This document shows positions 49,920-61,140 of a stretch of DNA of 64,000 bases, one piece after another; positions within the stretch are counted from its first letter, which is position 1; every line of letters starts with the position of its first letter. The translations under genes and the position numbers were made by a program. The stretch comes from an uncultured Burkholderiales bacterium (GTDB lineage Bacteria; Pseudomonadota; Gammaproteobacteria; Burkholderiales; Burkholderiaceae_C), in assembly GCA_903910745.1 (NCBI GenBank), contig CAIWAO010000067.1:1-64000 (forward strand), given 5' to 3'. The notes beneath the pieces were generated by a model. That model had not been told where the DNA came from, made no database searches, and saw only the letters and a program-made list of their open reading frames with translations.

Positions 49920-51278
49920 ATGACTTCCAAATTTGACCATACTGTTTACACTCTTCGCCGCGCTCGTCTTGCAAGCCAATTAGGCGCGCAAGGCGTTGCG
50001 ATAATTCCAACCGCGCCAGAACAACAGCGCAATAGGGACAGCAATTTTTTATATAGACACGATAGTTATTTTTATTATTTAACTGGTTTTACTGAACCTA
50101 ATGCAACTTTAATTATTTTTGCTGATGGGCGTACAGTTCTTTTTTGCCAGCCTAAAGATGTGGAGCGTGAAATATGGGATGGATACCGTCTCGGACCAGA
50201 AAGTGCAGTTCAAGTCCTTGGCGTGACTAATGCATATTCCAACGTTTTAATCGATACAGAGATGCCTAAGTTTTTAGAGAATATTCCCACTCTTTGGTAT
50301 CCTTTTTCCATTCACAAAGGGCTAAGTGTACAAATAGATAACTGGTTAACCGTTGTTCAATCAAAGGTTAGATCCGGTGTTTCTGCCCCTCATCGTCTAA
50401 ACGATGTGTGTTCTTTAATCGATGAAATGCGACTAATCAAAGATTCACACGAAATTGAATTAATGAGAACAGCAGGTCGTATTAGTGCTAATGCTCATAT
50501 AAGAGCAATGCAGTTTTGTTCTACGAATATTAGAAACAAAAATCAAATCTTCGAATATCATTTGGATGCTGAACTTCTTTATGAGTTTAGACGTTGTGGA
50601 TCAGAGTTCCCAGCTTATTCCTCTATCGTCGCATCTGGCTCCAATGCCTGTGTGTTGCACTACCGCGCAGATAAAGCGTCGATAAACGACGGCGAACTTG
50701 TTTTAATTGACGCGGGCTGTGAGTACTCAAGTTATGCCGGTGATATTACTCGAACTTTTCCAGCTAACGGGAGGTTTTCGCGCGCTCAAAGGGCGCTTTA
50801 TGATGTCGTTTTAGAGAGCCAGTATGCGGCTGTTTCCTCCACTCGTTCAGGCGCTCTTTTTACAGACCCTCACAATGCAGCGCTACGAGTGCTTTGTAAG
50901 GGACTCCTTGATCTTGGAATCTTAAAAGCAGACAAATGCGGGTCCGTAGATGATGTTATCGCCAATAAAGATTATTTCCCCTTTTACATGCACCGAACCA
51001 GTCATTGGCTTGGAATGGATGTGCACGATTGCGGCGCATATTCTGAGCCCAACTCTTTAGCCCAGAACAGTGCTCCTTCACCACGAGTGCTTCGCACTGG
51101 AATGGTTCTAACTATAGAGCCAGGTTTGTATATAAGACCAAGCGCCGATGTTCCGGTTGAGTATCACAACATGGGCATAAGAATTGAAGATGATGCTTTA
51201 GTTGGTGATTCTGCTTGTGAGTTACTCACAAGAGATGTGCCGGTTGACCCAATCGAGATTGAAAATTTAATGAATTAA
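49920..51278 (+). CDS. pepP: Xaa-Pro aminopeptidase
   Basis: NFLYRHDSYFYYLTGFTEP; LVLIDAGCEYSSYAGDITRTFP; HWLGMDVHDCG; TIEPGLYI. Confidence 0.97.
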   Translation: MTSKFDHTVYTLRRARLASQLGAQGVAIIPTAPEQQRNRDSNFLYRHDSYFYYLTGFTEPNATLIIFADGRTVLFCQPKDVEREIWDGYRLGPESAVQVLGVTNAYSNVLIDTEMPKFLENIPTLWYPFSIHKGLSVQIDNWLTVVQSKVRSGVSAPHRLNDVCSLIDEMRLIKDSHEIELMRTAGRISANAHIRAMQFCSTNIRNKNQIFEYHLDAELLYEFRRCGSEFPAYSSIVASGSNACVLHYRADKASINDGELVLIDAGCEYSSYAGDITRTFPANGRFSRAQRALYDVVLESQYAAVSSTRSGALFTDPHNAALRVLCKGLLDLGILKADKCGSVDDVIANKDYFPFYMHRTSHWLGMDVHDCGAYSEPNSLAQNSAPSPRVLRTGMVLTIEPGLYIRPSADVPVEYHNMGIRIEDDALVGDSACELLTRDVPVDPIEIENLMN

Positions 51279-51292
51279 CAGGTAATTAGAAA

Positions 51293-51469
51293 ATGACTAC
51301 CAATTTTAAAACCTACGTCTGTATCGTTTGTGGATTTATGTACGATGAACAAACCGGCCGTCCAAAGGACGGCATTTCTGCAGGTACGATTTGGAGTGAT
51401 GTGCCAGAGACTTGGGCCTGCCCTGAGTGTGGTGTTTCCAAGTCAGATTTTGAAATGGTTGAGTTCTAA
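51293..51469 (+). CDS. Rubredoxin (58 aa; not in supplied ORF track)
   Basis: MTTNFKTYVCIVCGFMYDEQTGRPKDGISAGTIWSDVPETWACPECGVSKSDFEMVEF*: CxxCG...CPxCG. Confidence 0.96.
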   Translation: MTTNFKTYVCIVCGFMYDEQTGRPKDGISAGTIWSDVPETWACPECGVSKSDFEMVEF

Positions 51470-51643
51470 TCAAGCTTAAATTAATTACTTGAATGCGCGT
51501 TTTTTTTTGCACCTCCCCCCTGACTTAGGCTTATTTAGAACTACCACTAGTCAAAGTGTATCCAATTTCAAATCCGGCACTTTTGTACGCCTACAATGAA
51601 TGCTTGGTATTATTAATTGCCAACCCATTGGCAAGGAGAGATC

Positions 51644-53992
51644 ATGGCAACGGATAACAAATCAACTTCTATCACTCAAAGACCAAATTCAATGACTAAT
51701 GACCCCCACGAAGCCGCAAAACAAGAATTACGAAGAGCAGCACTTGAGTACCATGAATTTCCTACTCCAGGAAAAATCTCTGTTCAAGCCAGTAAACAGC
51801 TTGTTAATCAGCACGATTTGGCACTAGCTTATACACCTGGCGTCGCAGCGCCTTGCGAAGAAATAGTAAAAGACCCCAATGCTGCTTATCGTTATACAAG
51901 TCGAGGCAACTTAGTAGCCGTTATCACCAACGGAACTGCGGTCTTGGGTCTTGGAGATATTGGCCCATTAGCCTCAAAACCTGTCATGGAGGGTAAGGGG
52001 GTTTTATTTAAGAAGTTTGCTGGCATCGATGTTTTTGATATTGAAATCAACGAAAAAAATCTTGATAAATTAGTTGATACGATTGCGTCGCTTGAGCCCA
52101 CCTTTGGAGGCATTAATCTTGAAGACATCAAAGCTCCAGATTGCTTTTATGTTGAGCGCAAACTTCGTGAGAGAATGAAAATACCAGTCTTTCATGATGA
52201 CCAACACGGTACAGCGATCGTTGTTGGAGCCGCAATTATTAGTGGCCTTAGAGTTGTAGGTAAAGATATCAAAAAGGTTAAATTCGTGACTTCTGGAGCT
52301 GGCGCCGCTGCGCTAGCTTGTCTGAATCTACTTTTAAAGTTAGGGCTAGCTCGAGAGAATATTTTTGTTACCGATTTAGCTGGTGTGGTTTACAAGGGCA
52401 GAACAGAGCTCATGGATGAGGACAAAATTCAGTTTGCACAGGAAACAGATTCGCGCTCACTATCAGATGTGATTGAGGGCGCTGATGTTTTCTTGGGCCT
52501 ATCTGCTGGAGGTGTTCTAAAGCCTGAAATGGTCGCAAAGATGGCAGGAAAGCCTCTTATTCTTGCGCTTGCAAATCCTACCCCAGAGATTTTGCCTGAC
52601 GAGGTTGCTGCAGTGCGCTCAGATGCAGTCATGGCAACAGGCCGCTCTGATTACCCCAATCAGGTTAATAATGTTCTTTGTTTTCCCTATATCTTTAGAG
52701 GTGCGTTAGATGCAGGCGCATCTACTATTACAACGGAGATGGAAATAGCTGCTGTTTATGCCATTGCTGAATTAGCTCAAGCTGAGCAAAGTGAGGTGGT
52801 TGCCGCGGCCTACTCTGGGGAAGTTTTGGCGTTTGGTCCAGACTACTTAATCCCAAAACCTTTTGATCCTCGTTTAATGATCAAAATTGCACCTGCAGTA
52901 GCTAAAGCAGCACATGACAGCGGTGTTGCACAGCGACCCATTCAGGATTTTGAAGCTTACAAAGAAAAGTTACAAAGTTTTGTCTATGCTTCAGGCTCTG
53001 CAATGAAGCCTATTTACGAGGCTGCCAAAAAAGGATCAAAAAAGCGAGTAGCTTTTGCAGAGGGCGAGGATGAAAGGGTACTTCGTGCAGCTCAAATTGT
53101 TTTTGATGAAGGTCTTGCAACTCCGACGTTAATTGGACGCCCAGCCATAATTGCACAACGCATAGAACGATTTGGCTTGCGATTAAAAGAAGGAGTTAAC
53201 TACCAGGTGGTTAACGTTGAGCAAGATCCTAGGTACAAAGATTTTTGGCAAACCTACCTAAGTTTGACTGAGAGAAAAGGCGTCAATATCCAACTAGCCA
53301 AAATTGAGATGCGTAGGAGACTATCTCTTATCGGTGCAATGCTTTTACATAAAAACGAGGTTGACGGCTTAATCTGCGGAACTTGGAATACACCGACCGT
53401 TCATCTTAACTATATCGATGAAGTGATAGGACATAAACCAGGGGTGAGTACCTATGCCTGTATGAACCTTTTATTACTCCCAGAACGACAAGTTTTTCTA
53501 GTAGACACACACATCAATGTGAACCCAACAGCTGAGCAACTTTGTGAAATAACCATTATGGCGGCGCAAGAGATGCTGCGTTTTGGAATACAACCAAGAG
53601 CAGCACTTCTATCACATTCCAATTTTGGCTCAAGCAATGATGAGTCTGCACTGAAAATGCGTCAAACTCTTGGCTTATTAAAAGAGAGTGCGCCTTGGTT
53701 GGAGGTCGATGGTGAAATGCACGGCGACATGGCACTCGATACACATGCCAGAAAATCTTATATGCCTAGTTCGACACTCCACTCTGATGCAAATTTACTA
53801 GTGATGCCAAATCTTGACTCTGCAAATATTTCATACAACCTGTTAAAAGTAGCTGCAGGAGGTAATATTGCAGTAGGTCCAATTCTTCTCGGAGCCGCAA
53901 AACCTGTTCATATTCTGACTGCAAGCGCAACCGTAAGACGCATAGTCAATATGACAGCTCTAACGGTTGCAGATGCCAGCGCAGTAAGATAG
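51644..53992 (+). CDS. maeB: NADP-dependent malic enzyme fused to phosphate acetyltransferase-like domain
   Basis: [42 protein letters not shown]-terminal PTA domain. Start ATG 51644 with AAGGAGAG RBS. Confidence 0.97.
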   Translation: MATDNKSTSITQRPNSMTNDPHEAAKQELRRAALEYHEFPTPGKISVQASKQLVNQHDLALAYTPGVAAPCEEIVKDPNAAYRYTSRGNLVAVITNGTAVLGLGDIGPLASKPVMEGKGVLFKKFAGIDVFDIEINEKNLDKLVDTIASLEPTFGGINLEDIKAPDCFYVERKLRERMKIPVFHDDQHGTAIVVGAAIISGLRVVGKDIKKVKFVTSGAGAAALACLNLLLKLGLARENIFVTDLAGVVYKGRTELMDEDKIQFAQETDSRSLSDVIEGADVFLGLSAGGVLKPEMVAKMAGKPLILALANPTPEILPDEVAAVRSDAVMATGRSDYPNQVNNVLCFPYIFRGALDAGASTITTEMEIAAVYAIAELAQAEQSEVVAAAYSGEVLAFGPDYLIPKPFDPRLMIKIAPAVAKAAHDSGVAQRPIQDFEAYKEKLQSFVYASGSAMKPIYEAAKKGSKKRVAFAEGEDERVLRAAQIVFDEGLATPTLIGRPAIIAQRIERFGLRLKEGVNYQVVNVEQDPRYKDFWQTYLSLTERKGVNIQLAKIEMRRRLSLIGAMLLHKNEVDGLICGTWNTPTVHLNYIDEVIGHKPGVSTYACMNLLLLPERQVFLVDTHINVNPTAEQLCEITIMAAQEMLRFGIQPRAALLSHSNFGSSNDESALKMRQTLGLLKESAPWLEVDGEMHGDMALDTHARKSYMPSSTLHSDANLLVMPNLDSANISYNLLKVAAGGNIAVGPILLGAAKPVHILTASATVRRIVNMTALTVADASAVR

Positions 53993-54023
53993 CCAAAAAA
54001 TGTAATTATTTTGGTTTCTTTTT
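53993..54023 (+). terminator. Terminator after maeB
   Basis: CCAAAA-aatgtaatta-TTTTGG-TTTCTTTTT immediately after the TAG stop. Confidence 0.6.
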
Positions 54024-54117
54024 AAGCCATAAGACCCCACTCATTACATATCTACTTGCCTTTTTACATGATTTCAGTCACACTACGCATTCGCTAGGTT
54101 CGCTTGGCTAGGTTGTT

Positions 54118-54149
54118 AACACAAATGTCTCACATTTGTGTTAGTTTTT
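54118..54149 (+). terminator. Strong intrinsic terminator-like hairpin upstream of barstar-like gene
   Basis: AACACAAATGT-CTC-ACATTTGTGTT-AGTTTTTA: perfect 11-bp stem, triloop, T tract. Confidence 0.75.
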
Positions 54150-54205
54150 AATTCACTTTTTTCGGTACTTTGTGCTATTTTTTAGGAAGTAGAACGGAGA
54201 TGGAA

Positions 54206-54775
54206 ATGCCACTTCGTAATGTAAAAACCAATATCGTCCAGTCCATCCGCGCTTTTAGAGTCGCAGATTTGCAAAACGCAGCGCAACAAATGGGTCACCA
54301 TTTTTTGTATGCGAATATTGCTGCCGCTCAAAGTAAGCAAGATGTTCTCGACATGATCGCCCATCAGTTCACTTTTCCCATGCATACCAGCAAGAGTTTT
54401 GACTCCTTGTACGATTGCATGACAGATCCACTTTATAAATCTGGCCCCCAACCAGGCTTTGTAGTTGTGCTTGAGCATATTCCTGCCCACTCAAAATTTG
54501 ATAAAGAGGCAAGAGAGCAATTGATTGATATTTTCCGAGAGGCCGCAGATTATTGGTCAGATCGTAAAATTTCTTTTCGATGCTTTTACTCTTTCTCCGT
54601 TGCAATTGCGCCCGTTATGGCCGGTGATAGACTCACAAATACACCAGATCCTGAAGGCATTAGCCTTCCAGAAGAGGGCGAAAAGATGCCTACCGATAAA
54701 TTAGTGGATGTATCACCTCTAGCTTTGAGAATGAGTAGCCCATTCAATGCAGGCTATTGGTTATCAGTAGCTTAA
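54206..54775 (+). CDS. Barstar (ribonuclease inhibitor) family-like protein
   Basis: FLYANIAAAQSKQDVLDMIAHQFTFPMHTSKSFDSLYDCMTDPLY...GFVVVLEHIP: barstar-type core; start revised to ATG 54206 with GGAG upstream. Confidence 0.75.
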   Translation: MPLRNVKTNIVQSIRAFRVADLQNAAQQMGHHFLYANIAAAQSKQDVLDMIAHQFTFPMHTSKSFDSLYDCMTDPLYKSGPQPGFVVVLEHIPAHSKFDKEAREQLIDIFREAADYWSDRKISFRCFYSFSVAIAPVMAGDRLTNTPDPEGISLPEEGEKMPTDKLVDVSPLALRMSSPFNAGYWLSVA

Positions 54776-54804
54776 TCTTTATAGCTAAATCATTCTCTCC
54801 ATTG

Positions 54805-54832
54805 AAAAAGCCCGCTATGTGCGGGCTTTTTT
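54805..54832. terminator. Bidirectional rho-independent terminator
   Basis: AAAAAGCCCGC-TATGT-GCGGGCTTTTTT between two convergent genes. Confidence 0.92.
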
Positions 54833-54848
54833 GTGCAATCGAAAGGCT

Positions 54849-55262
54849 TTATGCTTGAGACGAAGCGCGCTGTATCTCAGCCATAACTCTAGGATCTTGA
54901 AGGGCTACTTCCCACATTTTTTGATCATTCAAGCGCTCACGTCTATCCAACTTCCATTGTGTAAAGGCCGGTCCGAACGCTGCAACTGACTTTCTAATCG
55001 GTGTCGCTAATAAAGCAATTGCTGAAAAGGCAACAATCCACATTAAAATCCATGCTGCTAACATGTGACCATCTGTGTAAGTATCTATAACCTGATTTAC
55101 GATTACCAACAAGGTCGATACGATCGCAGATAGTAAAACGATTGCTAAATTACGAGCCCCATCAAAATTGTATGCAACGTTCTTTGCACTTGCGAGGACA
55201 CGTGAAATACGTGCAACGCCAGGGTGGACACTGGGGTATGATGTGTGAACAAATGCAGTCAT
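54849..55262 (-). CDS. Hypothetical membrane protein (137 aa, two predicted TM helices)
   Basis: LAIVLLSAIVSTLLVIVNQVID; MLAAWILMWIVAFSAIALLATPI; divergent from a LysR gene. Confidence 0.75.
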   Translation of the reverse strand: MTAFVHTSYPSVHPGVARISRVLASAKNVAYNFDGARNLAIVLLSAIVSTLLVIVNQVIDTYTDGHMLAAWILMWIVAFSAIALLATPIRKSVAAFGPAFTQWKLDRRERLNDQKMWEVALQDPRVMAEIQRASSQA

Positions 55263-55312
55263 TTGGTTTTCCTTACGTTGTGATTTGAATTCGATGTTTG
55301 AATTATAGGGTT

Positions 55313-55324
55313 AACACTAGTGTT
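55313..55324. promoter_or_regulatory. Palindrome in divergent intergenic region (candidate operator)
   Basis: AACACTAGTGTT, perfect 12-bp palindrome 39 bp upstream of the LysR ORF. Confidence 0.35.
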
Positions 55325-55362
55325 GTTCAACTTTATATTGATGATAAGATACATTCACAAAA

Positions 55363-56364
55363 ATGATACCCGATCAGATCTCAAAAAAAATCAACTTCAG
55401 AACTCTTGACTTGAACCTTCTTCGGGTTTTCGACGAGGTCATGGTTGAGCGCAGTCTGACTCGTGCAGCACAAAAACTCTCGCTTACACAACCTGCTATC
55501 AGCAATGCCATGCGAAGGCTAAGGGAGGCCATAGGGGATGACTTACTAAAAAGAAATGGTCAAGCTCTTGAGCCAACTGCTAGAGCTCAGTCCTTATGGC
55601 CTGTTGTAAGGGAGTCATTAAAACAACTTCAAGACTCATTAGATCCGGATGAGTTCAATCCATTAAGTGCTGTTACTACTTTTATTATTGCCATGGCAGA
55701 TGCCACCGCGGCGGAAGTCGTTCCCGCACTACTGGAGATTTTGGAGCAAGAGTCTCCTGGAGTTTCTTTAAGAATCGTCCCTTTAACGACTAGAGATCCA
55801 AGAGAGCTATTAAGACAGGAGCTAGCAGATTTAGCTGTTGGTTATTTTCCCGCTGCGATTGCCGATCTCACAAGCCGTGCGCAGTCTGGGGATATTGTTA
55901 GTTTTGAGCACTCCCGACTCTTTGATGGTGAGTATGTGTGTGTCATGAGAAAAGACCATCCGCTCTCCCAAGTCGAGATGACTCTTGATTTGTTTTGTTC
56001 ATGCCGCCACTTATTAGTGAGTTTCTCAGGAAGACCGTTTGGTTTTATAGATGAGTCGCTAGCGGCACTGGGGAAAAAACGAAGAGTCGTTGGAACCGTT
56101 AATCAGTTCGCAACAGCTGGGCGAGTTGTGTTGCAAACCAATTTATTGACAGTCTTACCAAGACACTTCGTAAGCGTAGCGGGTATTGAGAGTCAACTTG
56201 TTTTAAAAAAGCTCCCCTTTGAGTCTCCGATTGTTCACGTTGATATGCTATGGCATCATCATTCGTTCACACCAAAGGCCCAGCGCTGGCTAAGATCAAG
56301 TGTTGAACGAGCTGCAGCTTTGTCTATGAAATCGCATTTAAGTCCAATCGAGAACTTGAATTGA
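55363..56364 (+). CDS. LysR-family transcriptional regulator
   Basis: LDLNLLRVFDEVMVERSLTRAAQKLSLTQPAISNAMRRLREAIGDDLLKRNGQALEPTARA. Confidence 0.96.
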   Translation: MIPDQISKKINFRTLDLNLLRVFDEVMVERSLTRAAQKLSLTQPAISNAMRRLREAIGDDLLKRNGQALEPTARAQSLWPVVRESLKQLQDSLDPDEFNPLSAVTTFIIAMADATAAEVVPALLEILEQESPGVSLRIVPLTTRDPRELLRQELADLAVGYFPAAIADLTSRAQSGDIVSFEHSRLFDGEYVCVMRKDHPLSQVEMTLDLFCSCRHLLVSFSGRPFGFIDESLAALGKKRRVVGTVNQFATAGRVVLQTNLLTVLPRHFVSVAGIESQLVLKKLPFESPIVHVDMLWHHHSFTPKAQRWLRSSVERAAALSMKSHLSPIENLN

Positions 56365-56394
56365 TCTCAGATTTAACTTGTCTGCTCATCTCAC

Positions 56395-58032
56395 TCATTT
56401 AACAGCCGATACAGGTACAACACCTGCTTTACCTGAGTCTACAAAGTAGTGCCCCTGTTTCCTAAATGACCCATCTACTTTAGCTGGGTGAGTCGTTGTT
56501 CTAAATTCACAGTTCAGATCCTGCGGCGTGACACTGATCAGTGCATAACCCCGCTCCTGTGCTTGTAAATGTAATATATCTGAATTATTTGCTTTTATTA
56601 AGCCAGTTGCACCCTTTCCCAAGCCGGCAGAGGTAACAGAGGTTGTTACGAATTCACTCGCAACGATTGGGGAGCTCTTGTCGTTGGGTTGAACCCTTAA
56701 ATTAGCGGCCACATTCATGTGAACATCTCCCCCCAGCGTGACAACGTTGGTTATCCTATTCTGATGAACGTCCTCTAAAAATCTTTTGCGTGCCTGAGGA
56801 TATCCATCCCATGCATCTGTATAGGTAAGTGTCCCCACAGGAGTTGAAATTGTTGTCGAGCTCATTTGTGTCGCCTGAGCAATCAATTTCCAAGTCTTTT
56901 GAGAAGCCTTTAACCCGCGCGAAAGCCATTGCTCTTGATCCAATCCAAACATTGTTCGAGTCTTATCCTCTAGCTCGTCGCACTTCATAAGCACTCTTCC
57001 ACCACCATTTTTAGGAGCGGAACATGCGTGATAGCTCCTAAATTGTCGGCAATCTAGAGTCCAAAGTTCAGCAAGCTGCCCCCAAGAGTAAGAGTCATTC
57101 AAAATCATCGTTGCCTCAAATGAGCTTTTAATCTGAGGACCTATCTCAATTGGCTGATGTTCAAAATAGGCTCGATATGCGGCGGCGCGGCGTCTTAAAA
57201 ACTCTTGTGGATCTGTATATGCTGGATCTAAATCATTTGCGTAATCATTAGCAACCTCATGGTCATCCCACATCAATATCCATGGATACCTAGCATGCGC
57301 GGCCTGCAAAAGAGGATCTTCCTTATACTGTGCATAGCGATCTCGGTATTGCTCGAGCGTTTTGGGCTCTACACCTCTGTGCATTCTTAATGACTTTGAT
57401 TCGGCTATATTTGTTTCATAAATATAGTCACCCACAAACAAAACAAAATCTAAGTCTTGCTCCAGCATATCTTTATAAGCAGCATACTCACCGGCTTGAA
57501 AGTTCTGACATGATGCCAAAGCAAATCGCATTGCTTGCACCATTTCCCTTTGCTCCGGCGCTGTTTTGGTCCTTCCCACGTCACTAACTGCGTCACCAAC
57601 AATAAACCGATACCAGTATGTTGTGCCTGCCGTTAACCCCTCTACCTTCACTCTGACAGAGTGTCCTCTAGACTGATCCGTTAACTCCTCGCCCGATCTA
57701 ATGGGTGTTTGGAGATTTTCATCGCCATATACTTCCCATCGCAATATGATTGGTTCACCCGTTTCAACTGAACATTGATAATCACTTGGATCAACTATTA
57801 AACGCGTCCACAACAATACTGAATTAGATCGTGGTACTCCACTAGCTACACCAAGTTTAAAGGGCTGTACTTTCCAAGTTCGAACACCGAAACTTGAAAA
57901 AGAAGGTGTATGTGCAAAAACTTTTTTTACACCAACCGGCATCAATGCCAAACTTATCGCTGCATTCTTGATTGTCGAATTGAATTTTCTGCGCAACTCA
58001 AATTTTGACCTATGAAGATCTTTTGGTGACAT
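56395..58032 (-). CDS. phoD: PhoD-like alkaline phosphatase/phosphodiesterase, probable Tat substrate
   Basis: FKLGVASGVPRSNSVLLWTRL; FVGDYIYE; WDDHEVANDY; TLGGDVHMN; N-terminal ELRRKF. Confidence 0.92.
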   Translation of the reverse strand: MSPKDLHRSKFELRRKFNSTIKNAAISLALMPVGVKKVFAHTPSFSSFGVRTWKVQPFKLGVASGVPRSNSVLLWTRLIVDPSDYQCSVETGEPIILRWEVYGDENLQTPIRSGEELTDQSRGHSVRVKVEGLTAGTTYWYRFIVGDAVSDVGRTKTAPEQREMVQAMRFALASCQNFQAGEYAAYKDMLEQDLDFVLFVGDYIYETNIAESKSLRMHRGVEPKTLEQYRDRYAQYKEDPLLQAAHARYPWILMWDDHEVANDYANDLDPAYTDPQEFLRRRAAAYRAYFEHQPIEIGPQIKSSFEATMILNDSYSWGQLAELWTLDCRQFRSYHACSAPKNGGGRVLMKCDELEDKTRTMFGLDQEQWLSRGLKASQKTWKLIAQATQMSSTTISTPVGTLTYTDAWDGYPQARKRFLEDVHQNRITNVVTLGGDVHMNVAANLRVQPNDKSSPIVASEFVTTSVTSAGLGKGATGLIKANNSDILHLQAQERGYALISVTPQDLNCEFRTTTHPAKVDGSFRKQGHYFVDSGKAGVVPVSAVK

Positions 58033-58046
58033 ATGTATTAAACGAT

Positions 58047-59171
58047 CTATTCGACTTCGGTACGCTCAATAACGGCCCCACCTAAACAGACCTCTCCATC
58101 ATACAGAACGACGGACTGTCCGGGCGTAACTGCCCACTGAGGTTGCTCAAAATGTATTTTCACCTCCCCGGGAGTTGGGTTAGCTTTTAATTTACAGTTT
58201 GCATCTTCTTGCCTATAACGAGTTTTAGCTGCTACGGCTGAGCCCTCAAAGGCCGCCATCCCAACAGGGTTTACCCAGCTGGCGTCAAGAGCATAAAGAG
58301 TTTGAGAAAGCAACCAAGGATGATCGTGCCCACGAACAACATATAGCGTTTGTGTGTGGGTATCTTTTTTAGCTACAAACCAAGGCTCATGGGTCCCCCC
58401 ACCCCTTTGTGCGCCGGGCTCTTTTAGGCCACCGATTTTCAACCCTTGCCGTTGCCCTAATGTATAAAAGCTAAGCCCCATGTGTTCACCAATCACTCGG
58501 CCGTTATCGTCTTTTATGAGTCCTGGACGTGAATCAATGTATTTATTTAAAAACTCACGAAATGGTCGTTCTCCGATAAAACATATCCCTGTTGAGTCTT
58601 TCTTTTTTGCGTTAGGAAGACCTATTTCTAATGCCATTTTCCTAATCTCTGACTTGTGAATTTCTCCGATGGGAAAAATTGTTTTAAGGAGCTGCTCTTG
58701 AGTCAATCGATGTAAAAAATAGCTTTGGTCTTTAGAAGGGTCGACGCCCTTTAATAACTGGACCCCTTTGTCTTGAAGTCTGGTGCGAGCATAGTGCCCA
58801 GTAGCAATTTTCTCAGCCCCCAAGCGAATCGCATGGTCTAAGAAAGCTTTAAATTTAATTTCGGCATTGCATAGCACGTCTGGATTGGGTGTACGACCGG
58901 CTTTATATTCGCGTAGGAATTCAGAAAAAACTCTATCTTTATAGTCTTTTGCAAAATTCACATGTTCGATCTCTATTCCAATGACATCTGCAACAGCAGC
59001 GGCATCAATGAAGTCTTGGTTGGATGAGCAATATTCATCATTGTCATCATCCTCCCAATTTTTCATAAAAATACCAACGACCTCATGACCCTGTTTCTTT
59101 AGCAGCCATGCACTGACTGCCGAGTCAACTCCTCCGCTCAGCCCAACCACTATTCTTTGTTTTGAGCTCAA
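58047..59171 (-). CDS. mnmA: tRNA-specific 2-thiouridylase MnmA
   Basis: [60 protein letters not shown]. Confidence 0.98.
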   Translation of the reverse strand: MSSKQRIVVGLSGGVDSAVSAWLLKKQGHEVVGIFMKNWEDDDNDEYCSSNQDFIDAAAVADVIGIEIEHVNFAKDYKDRVFSEFLREYKAGRTPNPDVLCNAEIKFKAFLDHAIRLGAEKIATGHYARTRLQDKGVQLLKGVDPSKDQSYFLHRLTQEQLLKTIFPIGEIHKSEIRKMALEIGLPNAKKKDSTGICFIGERPFREFLNKYIDSRPGLIKDDNGRVIGEHMGLSFYTLGQRQGLKIGGLKEPGAQRGGGTHEPWFVAKKDTHTQTLYVVRGHDHPWLLSQTLYALDASWVNPVGMAAFEGSAVAAKTRYRQEDANCKLKANPTPGEVKIHFEQPQWAVTPGQSVVLYDGEVCLGGAVIERTEVE

Positions 59172-59198
59172 TATGAAGTCTTTATGGGTTGAAAAATA

Positions 59199-60395
59199 TC
59201 AGTTTGCAAACGCCGCTATTCCCGTCTGTGCCCTACCTAAAATCAACGCATGAATATCGTGAGTGCCTTCATAGGTATTTACAACTTCTAGATTTACCAA
59301 ATGTCTTGCAACACCGTATTCATCACTGATTCCGTTACCACCCATCATATCTCTAGCCATGCGTGCGATATCCAAAGCTTTACCGCAAGAGTTTCTTTTT
59401 AATATTGAGGTAATCTCAACGCTGTCGATACCTTCCTCTTTCATTCTGCCCAATCGCAAACAGCCCTGAAGACCTAAAGTAATTTCAGTTTGCATATCCA
59501 CCAACTTCTTTTGAATGAGTTGATTTGCTGCCAATGGTCTACCAAATTGCTTTCGCTCCATGGTGTACTCGTGGGCCCTAAACCAACAGTCCTCCGCTGC
59601 GCCAAGAGTTCCCCATGCGATTCCGTATCTTGCACTGTTTAAACACGTAAATGGGCCTTTCAGTCCTCTCACCTCAGGTAGCGCATTTTCCTCAGGAACA
59701 AACACCGCGTCCATTACTATCTCTCCCGTAATAGAGGCTCGCAAACCAACTTTCCCGTGAATTGCTGGAGCGCTTAAGCCCTTCATTCCTTTTTCGAGAA
59801 TAAAGCCGCGAATAGGGCCCACCTCTCCTGAAGGGCTAACCTCTTTGGCCCAAACAACAAATACATCTGCAATCGGACTGTTTGAGATCCACATTTTGGA
59901 GCCTGTTAAGCTATATCCTCCGTCTACCACTTTTGCTCGGGTTATCATCCCCGCCGGATCAGATCCGTGGTCTGGCTCTGTTAAGCCAAAGCATCCAATC
60001 CACTCACCGCTTGCAAGCTTGGGTAAATACTTTTCTCTTTGTGCCTCTGTACCGAACTCGTAAATTGGTACCATCACCAAGGAGGACTGTACGCTCATCA
60101 TAGAACGATATCCTGAGTCAACTCGTTCAACCTCGCGCGCGATCAATCCATATGAAACATAGTCTAAACCTGGCCCACCGTACTGCGTTGGGATGGTTGG
60201 GCCAAGCATTCCGAGAGAACCCATCTCTTTAAAAATAGCGGGGTCTGTTTTCTCATTTCGAAAAGAATCCAAAACTCGACTTTTTAAGCTTTGTTGACAA
60301 TAATCTCTCACCGCCTCACAGACCATGCGCTCATCATCTGTTAATTGGCGTTCAAGTAAAAATGGATCTTTCCACTGAAAACTTACCTTCGTCAT
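59199..60395 (-). CDS. gcdH: Acyl-CoA dehydrogenase, glutaryl-CoA dehydrogenase-like
   Basis: [52 protein letters not shown]. Confidence 0.9.
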   Translation of the reverse strand: MTKVSFQWKDPFLLERQLTDDERMVCEAVRDYCQQSLKSRVLDSFRNEKTDPAIFKEMGSLGMLGPTIPTQYGGPGLDYVSYGLIAREVERVDSGYRSMMSVQSSLVMVPIYEFGTEAQREKYLPKLASGEWIGCFGLTEPDHGSDPAGMITRAKVVDGGYSLTGSKMWISNSPIADVFVVWAKEVSPSGEVGPIRGFILEKGMKGLSAPAIHGKVGLRASITGEIVMDAVFVPEENALPEVRGLKGPFTCLNSARYGIAWGTLGAAEDCWFRAHEYTMERKQFGRPLAANQLIQKKLVDMQTEITLGLQGCLRLGRMKEEGIDSVEITSILKRNSCGKALDIARMARDMMGGNGISDEYGVARHLVNLEVVNTYEGTHDIHALILGRAQTGIAAFAN

Positions 60396-60463
60396 TAAGT
60401 ACTCCGTTTAATTTTGGTATTTGCACATTATCTCAAATCTATTCTTTTCTACCGGAAATAAGC

Positions 60464-61027
60464 TTACTTTTCTGAAGCCCTAGATCGATTTGAATCCCAA
60501 TAGATATCTTGCTTATGTCCCTGTCGGTTAAATATCCGGGCTAATATGAATAAAAGATCTGAAAGCCTATTTAAATAAAGACGCGGAGCATCATTTATTT
60601 TTTCTTGTGCACCTAAAGCGACAATTGATCTCTCAGCACGCCTAGCAATTGTCCTGCACACATGCGCCAAAGCCGCAGCCCGTGAGCCTCCTGGCAAAAT
60701 AAACTCTTCCAACTTAGGCAAATCGGCATTGTATTTTTGTATGGCTATGTCGAGCTCTTCAACTGCACTTTGTTTCAATAGCTCGTATCCTGGAATCGAA
60801 ATTTCGCCGCCCAGGTTAAAAAGTTCATGTTGTACTTTTTTAAGGAAATCCAGTTCTTGTTTTTCAATAACTTCGCACATCAGCAGTCCGATGTTTGAAT
60901 TTAATTCATCAACGTCTCCCATCGTTTGTACTCTCAAGCTACTCTTTAATACACGTTCATTATTTCCCAGTCCCGTGGTGCCATCATCCCCAGTGCGGGT
61001 CACGATTTGAGTCAGTCTATTGCCCAT
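60464..61027 (-). CDS. Cob(I)yrinic acid a,c-diamide adenosyltransferase, PduO type
   Basis: IVTRTGDDGTTGLGNNERVLKSSLRVQTMGDVDELNSNIGLL; ARRAERSIVAL; YLNRLSDLLFILAR. Confidence 0.93.
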   Translation of the reverse strand: MGNRLTQIVTRTGDDGTTGLGNNERVLKSSLRVQTMGDVDELNSNIGLLMCEVIEKQELDFLKKVQHELFNLGGEISIPGYELLKQSAVEELDIAIQKYNADLPKLEEFILPGGSRAAALAHVCRTIARRAERSIVALGAQEKINDAPRLYLNRLSDLLFILARIFNRQGHKQDIYWDSNRSRASEK

Positions 61028-61140
61028 CTACTTTTGCCTCTTTTACTTGTTAAGTTTTAGCTTAATCACATTAGACTACAAATCAAAATAACAGGGATTT
61101 TCCCTTGAAATCAACATTTCTACATCATGCCTACTTCCCC

